Source: an uncultured Lachnospiraceae bacterium
GTDB taxonomy: Bacteria > Bacillota > Clostridia > Lachnospirales > Lachnospiraceae
DNA: 12,483 nt
Direction of reading: 5' to 3'
Assembly (NCBI GenBank): GCA_947565255.1
Contig: CANOFI010000041.1
Location: forward strand, 1-12,483
Shown: positions 1 to 6,641 of the stretch, one piece after another
Layout of the letters: every line of letters starts with the position of its first letter
Position numbering within the stretch: the stretch's first letter is position 1
The notes under the pieces: generated by a model
Told to the model about the DNA's origin: nothing
Database searches by the model: none
The model's input: only the letters and a program-made list of their open reading frames with translations
Made by a program: the position numbers and the translations under genes

Positions 1-13
1 TTTTATCTCATAT

Positions 14-60
14 AAAAAAGAACTGCCACAAAACGTCCCCCTGACGCTTCTGCAACAGTC
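14..60 (-). terminator. Intrinsic terminator downstream of uxaC
   Basis: Read on the minus strand, ACTG (58-55) onward pairs with GACG...CAGT (37-22) to give about 16 base pairs. Several are G-U pairs, there is one bulged G, and the loop is AGGGG. A run of six T follows (19-14). The G-U pairs would be A-C mismatches on the plus strand, so the signal points to minus-strand transcripts, that is the uxaC mRNA, leaving a 3' UTR of roughly 125 nt. Confidence 0.75.
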
Positions 61-112
61 CTTCTTCTCTATTAGAACATATACGGTGAAAAAAACAAAC
101 CGCTTATGCTTT

Positions 113-129
113 GTCAGAATATATCTGAC
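113..129. repeat. Perfect 6-bp inverted repeat in the uxaC 3' UTR
   Basis: GTCAGA, a 5-nt spacer ATATA, then TCTGAC. It lies between the uxaC stop and the terminator at 14-60. No T-run follows closely on either strand, so it is not itself a typical intrinsic terminator; a mRNA-stabilising hairpin is possible. Apart from this hairpin and the terminator I see nothing in 1-182. Confidence 0.4.
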
Positions 130-182
130 CATCTGGTTTTGATCCTGGTATCCTGAATAAACCTTTCACTTCCCTGCACATT

Positions 183-1589
183 CTACAGCTTAAAACCAAA
201 ATAGCGCACCGCATTGTTATAGGAGATACCCTCCACCATATTTCCAAGTACCTTCATATCTGCCGGATATTCGCCGTTCTCTACCCAGCTTCCGAACAAT
301 TCGCACAAAATCCTCCTGAAATACTCATGTCTCGTATACGACAGGAAACTGCGGGAATCCGTCAGCATTCCGATAAAGTTTCCGAGCAGTCCCAAATTCG
401 CCAGAGAAGTCATCTGCTCTGTCATGCCAACTTTATGGTCATTGAACCACCATGCGGAACCCTGCTGGATTTTCCCTACGGCCGTGGAATCCTGGAAGCA
501 GCCGAGAACCGTTCCAATTGCAGCGTTGTCAACCGGATTCAGGGAATAAATAATCGTCTTCGGAAGCTCATCCGTCGCATTCAGTGCATTCAGAAAAGCC
601 GCCATTTCAGCGGAAGAACTGTACGTATTGATACAGTCATATCCGGTGTCCGGTCCCAACTGGCCAAAGCGCAGCACATTGTTGTCACGCTTTGTTCCAT
701 AATGCAGCTGCATTGCCCAGCCAAGTTTGTTGTACTCTCTGCCCACAAAAGTCATGTAAGCTGTCCGAAACTGCAGACCCTCCAGTTCCGTAAGCGCCTC
801 TCCCTTCATCCTTTTGGCAAAAATGCCCTCAATCTCCTCATCTGCAGCAGGTTTATACATCACATACTCCAGTGCATGGTCGGACGCGCGGCAGCCCATG
901 GAATCAAAGAAAGCCATACGCTTCTTTAGCGCTTCCTTTAAGTCGGCAAACGTCTTAATCTCCACACCGCTGACATCGCCAAGTGTCTTTAAATAATCCA
1001 GATATTCCGGCTTTTCAATGTTCATCGCCTTGTCCGGTCTCCATGCCGGAAGCACCTGGACATCAAAGCTGTCATCCTCCGCAATCATCTTATGCCATTT
1101 CAGGTCGTCAACCGGGTCATCCGTCGTACAGATTAAGGTTACATTGGACTGTTTGATAATGTTGCGGACACTCATGGATTTGTCCTGCAGCTTTGCATTG
1201 CACAAATTCCATACTTCCTCAGCCGTCTCGCCGTTTAACACGCCAGTATAGCCAAAATATCTCTGCAGCTCCAGATGGCTCCAGTGATAGAGCGGATTGC
1301 CGATTGCCTTCTCCAGTGTTTCAGCCCATTTCTGAAACTTTTCCCTGTCGGGCGCATCCCCGGTAATGTACTTTTCCTCAATGCCGTTCGAGCGCATCTG
1401 GCGCCATTTGTAATGGTCCCCGCCCAGCCAGACCTGCGTAATATTCTCAAACTGTCTGTCCTCGGCAATTTCCTGCGGATTAATGTGGCAGTGGTAATCG
1501 AGTACCGGCATCTTTTCCGCATAATCGTGAAACAGCTTCTGCGCTGTCGGTGTGGAAAGCAAAAAATCCTTATCCATAAATGGTTTCAT
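183..1589 (-). CDS. uxaC: Glucuronate (uronate) isomerase UxaC
   Basis: This 468-residue protein matches the usual UxaC length of about 470. It isomerises D-glucuronate to D-fructuronate and D-galacturonate to D-tagaturonate, the first cytoplasmic step of hexuronate breakdown. Family features run the whole length: the N-terminal metal-site motif DYHCHINPQEIAED (His33, His35), TTDDPVDDLKWH near 155, QLHYGTKRDNN and GPDTGYD in the middle, and the C-terminal stretch with GSAWWFNDHK and LTDSRSFLSYTRHEYFRR. The start is secure: an AAGGAGGAG ribosome binding site lies 6 nt before the ATG. It follows the LacI-family gene by 161 bp of very AT-rich DNA with no convincing terminator and only weak promoter candidates, so cotranscription with, or control by, that regulator is likely. 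Fructuronate reductase, mannonate dehydratase and uronate transport genes are not in the window. Confidence 0.96.
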   Translation of the reverse strand: MKPFMDKDFLLSTPTAQKLFHDYAEKMPVLDYHCHINPQEIAEDRQFENITQVWLGGDHYKWRQMRSNGIEEKYITGDAPDREKFQKWAETLEKAIGNPLYHWSHLELQRYFGYTGVLNGETAEEVWNLCNAKLQDKSMSVRNIIKQSNVTLICTTDDPVDDLKWHKMIAEDDSFDVQVLPAWRPDKAMNIEKPEYLDYLKTLGDVSGVEIKTFADLKEALKKRMAFFDSMGCRASDHALEYVMYKPAADEEIEGIFAKRMKGEALTELEGLQFRTAYMTFVGREYNKLGWAMQLHYGTKRDNNVLRFGQLGPDTGYDCINTYSSSAEMAAFLNALNATDELPKTIIYSLNPVDNAAIGTVLGCFQDSTAVGKIQQGSAWWFNDHKVGMTEQMTSLANLGLLGNFIGMLTDSRSFLSYTRHEYFRRILCELFGSWVENGEYPADMKVLGNMVEGISYNNAVRYFGFKL

Positions 1590-1750
1590 AGTAAACTCCT
1601 CCTTTTATTATATGATTTGATTGATAACTGCATTTGTAAATCTTTTTTTGATTTGTTCAAATTTTTAAATTTTATTATATAAGATTACGGAAACAATACC
1701 CCTTTCTGTTTCAGGCAAAAATAACTTTTCAAACCACAGAACAAAATGGT

Positions 1751-2764
1751 CTATTTCTCATAAAAGGCGGTCTCACGCACAACCAATTCAGGCCGGACTG
1801 TCGTCGTCCTGGCTACCTTCTCTCCTTCCAGCACCTTCATAAGCGTCTGGACGGTCAGGATGCTCATTTCCTCCACCTTGTTATCAATGGTTGTCAGCTC
1901 CGGGTCACAGCACTGGGCCAGCTGGGAATTATTATATCCGACAACGCTGATATCCTCCGGTATCCGGAAATCATGCGCCTTTGCATATTTGACTGCGCCA
2001 ATTGCCCAAAAATCCTCCGAAGCAAGCACGGCATCAAACAAAACGCCCTCTTCTCTCAATTCTTCCAAAAAAGCCTCCACCTTATACAAATGTTTTGTGT
2101 TCGGACACTGGCGGATTAATGACATATCTACGGGTATATCATGTCTTTCCAGCGCATTTTTATAGCCATTCTGTTTTGCAGCCGCGCTGAAGCTTTTTGC
2201 GCGGTACAAAAATAAAATGCGCCTCCTCCCCTCCCCAATCAGTCGGCTCACCGCTTCTTCCACAGCACTGCTGTCGTCACAGACGACACTGTATATGCCC
2301 GGCTTCCTTAACGAGCTGTTCATCAGCATCACCGGCATCTGCTTTGCAGCCCTGGCAATATACTCATTGTTTTTCGGTTTCATATCCAGAAAACTGGAGC
2401 CGGCCAAAATCAGGGCGTCCACTTTTTTCTTTGTGAGAAGCTTCATATATTGCTGCTTATTCTCCAGCTCATATCCGGTACAGCAGAGAATGGAATCGTA
2501 ACCACAGGTTCTCAGCTCCCGCTCCAGATAAAACACGGCATTGGCAAGATACGCATCGGAACAGTCTGAACACATAATGCCGATAGAATGCATTGTATTC
2601 AGCATCAAACCTCTTGCGAAGGCATTTGGCGTATACCCGTTTTCTTTCATGACAGCACGCACTTTTTCTCTTGTTTTTTCACTCACATGCTCACTGCCAT
2701 TGATGACGCGGGATACTGTGGCAATGGAAACACCGGCCTTCTCAGAGATATCATAAATATTCAA
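1751..2764 (-). CDS. LacI/GalR-family transcriptional repressor
   Basis: A cytoplasmic DNA-binding repressor of about 337 residues. The N-terminal LacI helix-turn-helix (residues about 2-25, IYDISEKAGVSIATVSRVING) is followed by the hinge segment ending NAFARGL, then a periplasmic-binding-protein-like sensor domain with LILAGSS, VVCDD, RRILFL, VLASEDFWAIGAVKYA and DISVVGYNN, and a typical end (TTVRPELVVRETAF). The start is a TTG at 2764: GAGGTGA at 2777-2771 has 6 nt spacing to it, and it gives the standard family N-terminus NIYDIS. The in-frame TTG at 2770 touches the ribosome binding site, and the upstream in-frame ATG at 2779 ends at once in TGA. The effector cannot be read from sequence; the following uxaC gene suggests a uronate or a breakdown intermediate. 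The palindrome on its own transcription start suggests autorepression. Confidence 0.93.
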   Translation of the reverse strand: MNIYDISEKAGVSIATVSRVINGSEHVSEKTREKVRAVMKENGYTPNAFARGLMLNTMHSIGIMCSDCSDAYLANAVFYLERELRTCGYDSILCCTGYELENKQQYMKLLTKKKVDALILAGSSFLDMKPKNNEYIARAAKQMPVMLMNSSLRKPGIYSVVCDDSSAVEEAVSRLIGEGRRRILFLYRAKSFSAAAKQNGYKNALERHDIPVDMSLIRQCPNTKHLYKVEAFLEELREEGVLFDAVLASEDFWAIGAVKYAKAHDFRIPEDISVVGYNNSQLAQCCDPELTTIDNKVEEMSILTVQTLMKVLEGEKVARTTTVRPELVVRETAFYEK

Positions 2765-2821
2765 GCACAATCACCTCATGTTCATTCGGACCCTATCTTC
2801 CTAAATATACGGTATCCATCA

Positions 2822-2841
2822 AAATGTAAGCACTTACATTT
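2822..2841. promoter_or_regulatory. Palindromic LacI-family operator
   Basis: AAATGTAAG - CA - CTTACATTT is a perfect 9-bp inverted repeat around a 2-bp centre. The core TGTAAGCACTTACA has the form of LacI/GalR/CcpA-type sites. It covers about +1 to +20 of the transcript from the promoter at 2848-2876, a classic repression position. The local LacI-family repressor is the obvious ligand. CcpA is an alternative, because the core is also cre-like apart from CA instead of CG at the centre. Confidence 0.75.
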
Positions 2842-2847
2842 ATATTT

Positions 2848-2876
2848 ATTATAAAGGCAGAATCTGGAAAAGTCAA
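2848..2876 (-). promoter_or_regulatory. Sigma-A promoter of the lacI-family gene
   Basis: On the minus strand TTGACT (2876-2871), a 17-bp spacer and a perfect TATAAT (2853-2848). The predicted start is near 2841, giving a leader of about 75 nt before the TTG start and placing the operator directly on the initial transcribed region. Confidence 0.8.
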
Positions 2877-2895
2877 GAGACAAATCCGGCCTTTT

Positions 2896-3114
2896 CTGCT
2901 CACCGTTCAGGAAGTAAAAAATAATTTTAAGAAAGTGCACAACCGTGTCGTACAGGATTCTGATATCGCTATAATTTCAAGGTAGAATGACGAAAATGCA
3001 GTACTTATGTCACACGAACAATACGATAATCTTATGGGAAATTTTCATATAAGAAAAAGCGGGGCAAATTATGAATGGCTGAAAGAATCTATTTAGCAGA
3101 CAGAATCAGGAAAT
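2896..3114 (+). pseudogene. Decayed YefM/Phd-family antitoxin
   Basis: Translating the plus strand from CTG 2896 gives a YefM-type antitoxin with no frameshift: TVQEVKNNFKKV at the N-terminus, VVQDSDIAIISR, then NDENAVLMSHEQYDNLM, which resembles the conserved antitoxin core, and the C-terminal helix ANYEWLKESI...QTESGN. It is broken by TAG at 2983 and TAG at 3094, and no ATG stands at the expected start. The family normally binds and neutralises YoeB/Txe mRNA endonucleases and represses its own operon. Here the reading frame runs straight into a toxin tail. No ribosome binding site or promoter was seen in front of it, so it is presumably dead. Identification is from remembered family patterns, not from a search. 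Confidence 0.72.
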
Positions 3115-3117
3115 TAG

Positions 3118-3201
3118 AGTCGGAGAATAACCGATGAACACAGATTTGTCTATCAGGTGGAAGGAACTATTTTAATCGTATATACCTGATATCATTATGA
3201 A
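3118..3201 (+). pseudogene. C-terminal remnant of a YoeB/Txe-family toxin
   Basis: Codons from 3118 read SRRITDEHRFVYQVEG, then TILIVYT, a TGA at 3187, and YHYE. This corresponds to the last third of YoeB-type toxins (SRRIT-EHR-VY...CRYHY), which carry catalytic residues there. The TGA sits where the family has Arg, consistent with CGA to TGA. The first roughly 50-55 residues of a normal toxin of about 85 residues are absent. The fragment follows the antitoxin remnant in the same frame after TAG 3115, at a position where a Trp (TGG) is common in SG-WSRRI. The simplest reading is an internal deletion that joined antitoxin to toxin, followed by point mutations. Confidence 0.75.
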
Positions 3202-3318
3202 ACTGTTTATGAACAGATATACCTTTTTTCTGTATAAAATGTGTCGATATATAATTGAATGCATAACAGTTAGAACTATGCTATACCTTAATTCTACAAC
3301 ACACAGACGTTCTATTAT

Positions 3319-3396
3319 ATGGGATGCCCGGATTAGTATACCCTGTTTTTACAGCGCGTCAGCGCATGCATTATGGGATGCCCTGTGGGTATACCC
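3319..3396. repeat. Two copies of a short direct repeat
   Basis: ATGGGATGCCC, 5-6 variable bases, then GTATACCC occurs at 3319-3343 and again at 3373-3396, 54 bp apart. The second copy contains the palindrome GGGTATACCC, and GCGC-GTCA-GCGC lies between the copies. The function is unknown; a duplicated operator or a short element remnant are options. The rest of 3202-3434 shows no gene I can support: it is AT-rich and then this repeat patch, downstream of the minus-strand small gene. Confidence 0.5.
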
Positions 3397-3434
3397 AAAG
3401 TACACATCCGAATGCCTATGCTTCACATGAATAA

Positions 3435-3719
3435 TTAAGCGATATCTTCAGGCCGCTCTTTCATCTTGCGAAATTCATTTTCAAGATGATTGACACGAAT
3501 AAAAAGCATTTCTTTTTCATTCTCAATTTTTAAAGCTTCATCAAGTTTACGGTTCAAATCAAGATGCCCTTCCGCAATCATTCTAATATTTGGGTTTATC
3601 TCATTTTCAAGCGTAAGTTCTATATTTCTGATATCACGCTTTATCGGATCTAATGATGTTTCAATTGATGTTTCAATTAATTCTTTCATTACTTTTAAAT
3701 CTTCATTTGTCAATGCCAT
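3435..3719 (-). CDS. Small coiled-coil protein of unknown function
   Basis: An intact 94-residue protein that is highly charged, with no Cys, membrane segment or signal peptide. The N-terminus is MALTNEDLKVMKELI. A segment around residues 25-55 (DIRNIELTLENEINPNIRMIAEGH) resembles a type of small hypothetical protein I recall from many Clostridia, usually with the LTLENEINPNI signature. Residues about 10-40 and 50-90 have heptad-like spacing of Leu/Ile/Met, suggesting a two-helix or trimeric coiled coil. Expression looks real: GGGAGGTGA is 6 nt before the ATG, and a strong extended -10 promoter lies 70 bp upstream. It stands alone between a toxin-antitoxin remnant and the malic enzyme promoter. 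I do not assign a function. Confidence 0.75.
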   Translation of the reverse strand: MALTNEDLKVMKELIETSIETSLDPIKRDIRNIELTLENEINPNIRMIAEGHLDLNRKLDEALKIENEKEMLFIRVNHLENEFRKMKERPEDIA

Positions 3720-3789
3720 ACTCTCACCTCCCAGTCATAATTGTTATATTAGTGAATTGCTGATACCTGCATAACTCCCATTCATACTC

Positions 3790-3818
3790 ATTATATCACA
3801 GCCTGAATACAAAGTCTA
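3790..3818 (-). promoter_or_regulatory. Promoter of the small coiled-coil gene
   Basis: On the minus strand TAGACT (3818-3813), 17 bp, then TATAAT (3795-3790) preceded by TGA, which makes an extended -10 element. The predicted start is near 3783, with a leader of about 64 nt to the ATG at 3719. Confidence 0.72.
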
Positions 3819-3877
3819 CTCTAACTTCTGATTTATATTCGACAAACACTCCGTCATCAATATTAATAAATTCTTTA

Positions 3878-3906
3878 TTGAATTCCTCCCAGCGACATGA
3901 TATCAT
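3878..3906 (+). promoter_or_regulatory. Promoter of the malic enzyme cluster
   Basis: TTGAAT (3878-3883), a 17-bp spacer and TATCAT (3901-3906) with an upstream TG (extended -10). The predicted start is near 3913, leaving a leader of about 95 nt. It lies back to back with the promoter at 3790-3818. Confidence 0.6.
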
Positions 3907-3975
3907 TAATTCGATTACAGACAAATCTAAAAAACAGAAGAACATTTGGAACCAAATCTCCAAATCTGCTATGTC

Positions 3976-3992
3976 GGCGTGTAAAGTACGCC
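3976..3992 (+). promoter_or_regulatory. Leader hairpin next to the malic enzyme ribosome binding site
   Basis: GGCGT, GTAAAGT loop, ACGCC forms a 5-bp GC-rich hairpin ending 3 nt before the AAAGGAG ribosome binding site (3996-4002). It could modulate translation or stabilise the mRNA end; the sequence alone does not decide. Confidence 0.35.
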
Positions 3993-4007
3993 ATGAAAGG
4001 AGAAAGT

Positions 4008-5159
4008 ATGACAACGAACGAAAAAGCACTACAGTTACACAAAGAATGGAATGGAAAATTAGACACCACTGCAAAAGCGCCCATCAATACAAGCGAAGAT
4101 ATGGCGCTTGCCTATACGCCGGGCGTTGCAGAGCCCTGCAAAAAAATTGCTGAAAATCCCGACCTGGCCTATACCTACACCCTGAAAGCCAATACTGTCG
4201 CCGTTGTATCCGACGGAAGCGCAGTTTTAGGACTCGGCAATATCGGACCATTAGCCGCTATGCCTGTCATGGAAGGAAAAGCTGTTTTATTTAAAGAATT
4301 TGGGGGAGTCAATGCATTTCCCATTTGTCTTGATACACAGGATACCGAAGAGATTATTAAAACCGTAGCCGCCATCGCTCCGGCATTCGGGGGCATTAAT
4401 TTAGAGGATATTTCCGCTCCGAGATGTTTCGAAATCGAAACACGCCTGAAAGAAATGTTAAACATTCCCGTATTTCACGATGACCAGCACGGAACTGCCA
4501 TCGTCGTGCTCGCCGGAATTATCAATGCATTAAAGGTCACCGGCAAAGTGAAAGAAGAATGTAACATCGTCGTCAGCGGCGCCGGTGCAGCGGGAATCGC
4601 CATTACAAAGCTGTTGCTATCCTACGGTTTTCAACACCTGACGTTATGTGACCGGAAAGGCATGATTTCCAAAAATACACCGGACTTAAACTGGATTAAA
4701 AAAGAAATTGCCGAAGTGACAAACTTAGCATGCAAAGAAGGCTCCCTTGCAGATGCCTTAGTCGGCGCTGACATTTTTGTCGGTGTCTCCGCTCCGAATA
4801 TTATGACCGCCGACATGGTAAAAACCATGAACAAAGACGCCATCATTTTTGCCATGTCCAACCCGGTACCGGAAATTATGCCGGATGTCGCAAAAGCTGC
4901 AGGCGCAAGAATTGTAGGCACGGGAAGAAGCGATTTTCCAAATCAGGTCAACAACGTCGTCGCCTTTCCCGGCATTTTCAAAGGAGCGCTGGAGGGACGC
5001 GCAAAGCAGATTACAGAGGATATGAAACTGGCCGCAGCCCTTGCCATCGCAGGTCTTGTTCCTGACAATGAATTAAACGAGGACAACATTATGCCCTACG
5101 CCTTTGACGCAAGGGTTGTAGATGCCGTCAGCGAAGCGGTAAAATCACACATTTCATAA
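4008..5159 (+). CDS. NAD(P)-dependent malic enzyme
   Basis: Oxidative decarboxylation of L-malate to pyruvate and CO2 with reduction of NAD(P), in the cytoplasm. The start is the ATG at 4008, with AAAGGAG 5 nt upstream. It gives 383 residues, the size of short bacterial malic enzymes. An upstream in-frame ATG at 3897 adds 37 non-homologous residues and lies inside the promoter. Motifs in order: AYTPGVAEPC (catalytic Tyr36), VSDGSAVLGLGNIGP, EGKAVLFKEFGGVNAFPI (Lys91), NLEDI (Glu133, Asp134 metal ligands), FHDDQHGTA (metal Asp), the Rossmann loop VVSGAGAAGIA at 188-198, FAMSNPVPEIMPD, and GRSDFPNQVNNVVAFPG near the C-terminus. Cofactor preference cannot be called with confidence. It is the first gene of a plus-strand cluster, 12 nt ahead of the radical SAM gene. 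Confidence 0.95.
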   Translation: MTTNEKALQLHKEWNGKLDTTAKAPINTSEDMALAYTPGVAEPCKKIAENPDLAYTYTLKANTVAVVSDGSAVLGLGNIGPLAAMPVMEGKAVLFKEFGGVNAFPICLDTQDTEEIIKTVAAIAPAFGGINLEDISAPRCFEIETRLKEMLNIPVFHDDQHGTAIVVLAGIINALKVTGKVKEECNIVVSGAGAAGIAITKLLLSYGFQHLTLCDRKGMISKNTPDLNWIKKEIAEVTNLACKEGSLADALVGADIFVGVSAPNIMTADMVKTMNKDAIIFAMSNPVPEIMPDVAKAAGARIVGTGRSDFPNQVNNVVAFPGIFKGALEGRAKQITEDMKLAAALAIAGLVPDNELNEDNIMPYAFDARVVDAVSEAVKSHIS

Positions 5160-5171
5160 GGAAGTGTCCGA

Positions 5172-6143
5172 ATGCTGTGGATGGAACGACGGTACCATTC
5201 TTTGGATGCCTGTCTGAAGACCGCCTATGGGAAAAAAATATACAAAATTGCGCTTGACGGGGGAATGACCTGTCCGAACCGCGACGGTACACTGGACACA
5301 AGGGGCTGTATTTTCTGCAGTGCGCAGGGCTCCGGCGATTTTGCAATGAACCGCACCCTCAGCATTACACAGCAGATTGAGAAGGGAAAGCACCAGAGCA
5401 GGCGCATTGCCGCAAGTGCCAGTTATATCGCCTATTTTCAGGCATTTACAAATACCTATGCTCCGCCGGACTATTTGCGGAGCATCTTTTTAGAAGCCGC
5501 GGCTCACCCCGACATTGCCATTGTGTCCATCGCAACCCGCCCGGACTGCCTGGACGAACAGGTGCTTAAGGTGCTTTGTGAGGTGCAGAAGATAAAAACC
5601 GTCTGGGTGGAGCTGGGACTTCAAACCATCCATGAACAGACCGCCCGGTTTATCCGAAGGGGATATCCTCTCTGCGTCTTTGATCAGGCAGTCGCAAATC
5701 TGCAGGCAGCCGGCATTCCGGTTATTGTTCACACCATTTTAGGGCTGCCCGGTGAAACAAAACAGCACATTTTTGAAACGGTTGACTATGTCTGCAAAAA
5801 GTCCATTTTCGGACTAAAGCTGCAGCTGCTGCATGTTTTAAAAGGCACCGACTTAGCCGCCGTCTATGAGAAAGAACCATTTCCCATTTATACGCAGGAG
5901 GAATATACACAGCTGATTGTTGAACTGTTAGAACGCATTCCGCCGGATATTGTCATTCACCGACTGACCGGAGACGGTCCGAGAGATTTGTTAATTGAAC
6001 CAAAATGGAGCACTGCCAAAATGACGGTATTAAATGGAATTAATCGAGAATTGAAACGCCAGGACACCTGGCAGGGGAAGGGGGTATTCCATGAGCAAGG
6101 CTCTGCCGCTGTGCAAACTCATGATTTTATACATGCTGAATGA
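5172..6143 (+). CDS. Radical SAM protein of the TIGR01212 / YhcC-YtqA family
   Basis: A 323-residue radical SAM enzyme. The iron-sulfur motif has the family's unusual spacing C-x11-C-x2-C in CPNRDGTLDTRGCIFC (residues about 34-49) instead of CX3CX2C. Further family features are YFQAFTNTYAP, SIATRPDCL, WVELGLQTIHEQT, IVHTILGLPGET (glycine-rich SAM-side segment), LKLQLLHVLKGTDLA and HRLTGDGPRDLLIEPKW. The reaction of this family is not firmly known to me; in bacilli the homologue sits with a methyltransferase gene, absent here. AAGGAAG is 7 nt before ATG 5172, favouring it over the ATG at 5181. The last about 20 residues (after the usual end near KRQDTWQGKG) are encoded within the start of the next gene, a 53-nt overlap that looks like a C-terminal extension specific to this lineage. 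Confidence 0.92.
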   Translation: MLWMERRYHSLDACLKTAYGKKIYKIALDGGMTCPNRDGTLDTRGCIFCSAQGSGDFAMNRTLSITQQIEKGKHQSRRIAASASYIAYFQAFTNTYAPPDYLRSIFLEAAAHPDIAIVSIATRPDCLDEQVLKVLCEVQKIKTVWVELGLQTIHEQTARFIRRGYPLCVFDQAVANLQAAGIPVIVHTILGLPGETKQHIFETVDYVCKKSIFGLKLQLLHVLKGTDLAAVYEKEPFPIYTQEEYTQLIVELLERIPPDIVIHRLTGDGPRDLLIEPKWSTAKMTVLNGINRELKRQDTWQGKGVFHEQGSAAVQTHDFIHAE

Positions 6144-6627
6144 AGTAAATGTTCCGCTGACCGGCAGCCACATCATTGAATGCCTGGTCCAGTACCGTTA
6201 TGCGACTTATTTCGAAGTACAGCAGACCTGTACCGAGCTGTCTGCAGGCGGGCTGATTGCGGCCGAAACCATTCATCACACCACCCGCTATCAGATAACC
6301 GGTGAGGGAAAACAGACACTGGAATATTATCACCATCTGATTCCGGACTCTTTTATTGCAAACATTGCCGCTTACCTGAAAGAACATAAAATCGAGTTCC
6401 GTAAAAAAGCCTCTGTCATCGCCGGCTATACAAAAGTGAAAAATGGGGATTATGCCGTACAGCTCCGGATTATTGAAAAATCCAGTTCTATTTTCGACAT
6501 GACTCTGTCCGCGCCCAGTCAGGAGATTGCAGAACAAATATGCTTTAACTGGGAGAATAATTATATGGAACTGTATACGCATCTGGCTTCTGAACTGTTA
6601 AAAACAAATGCTCCCGACAAAACCTGA
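6091..6627 (+). CDS. DUF4364 family protein, winged-helix type
   Basis: 178 residues. The first roughly 75 residues look like a winged-helix domain: LCKLMILYMLNEVNVPLTGSHI, then FEVQQTCTELSAGGLI as the recognition-helix region, and TTRYQITGEGKQTLEYY as the wing. The second half (about 85-170) is the mixed alpha/beta part typical of DUF4364 proteins, which I recall as common in Lachnospiraceae and related Clostridia. A role as a transcriptional regulator is plausible from the fold but not shown. An AAGGGGG-type ribosome binding site lies about 8 nt before the ATG, inside the end of the radical SAM gene, so the two are probably translationally coupled. The gene ends 14 bp from the convergent rarA stop. 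Confidence 0.88.
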   Translation: MSKALPLCKLMILYMLNEVNVPLTGSHIIECLVQYRYATYFEVQQTCTELSAGGLIAAETIHHTTRYQITGEGKQTLEYYHHLIPDSFIANIAAYLKEHKIEFRKKASVIAGYTKVKNGDYAVQLRIIEKSSSIFDMTLSAPSQEIAEQICFNWENNYMELYTHLASELLKTNAPDKT

Positions 6628-6641
6628 CCTGTTGCCGCTTC

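Noticed and set aside
1275..1682. Plus-strand open frame of 135 codons opposite the uxaC start.
   Set aside because: It is antisense to a clear uxaC coding region and lacks a start signal and any recognisable domain.
1590..1750. Separate uxaC promoter such as TTGAAC with a 16-17 bp spacer and TACAAA.
   Set aside because: The region is so AT-rich that weak hexamers occur by chance, and no combination is convincing.
2983..3117. Three in-frame TAG codons (2983, 3094, 3115) near a corrinoid system could suggest pyrrolysine-encoding genes.
   Set aside because: The same frame also holds a TGA at 3187, the sequence is a truncated toxin-antitoxin fusion without a start codon, and the second remnant carries a TAA. 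Decay explains the stops; no pylS/pylT or Pyl-type methyltransferase is visible.
3197..3430. Plus-strand open frame of 77 codons.
   Set aside because: No ribosome binding site, unusual composition and no family resemblance; it begins inside the toxin remnant in the same region and runs through the duplicated motif.
3897..4007. N-terminal extension of malic enzyme to ATG 3897 (37 extra residues).
   Set aside because: It overlaps the predicted -10 region, is not malic-enzyme-like, and ATG 4008 has an ideal AAAGGAG site and gives the normal family length.
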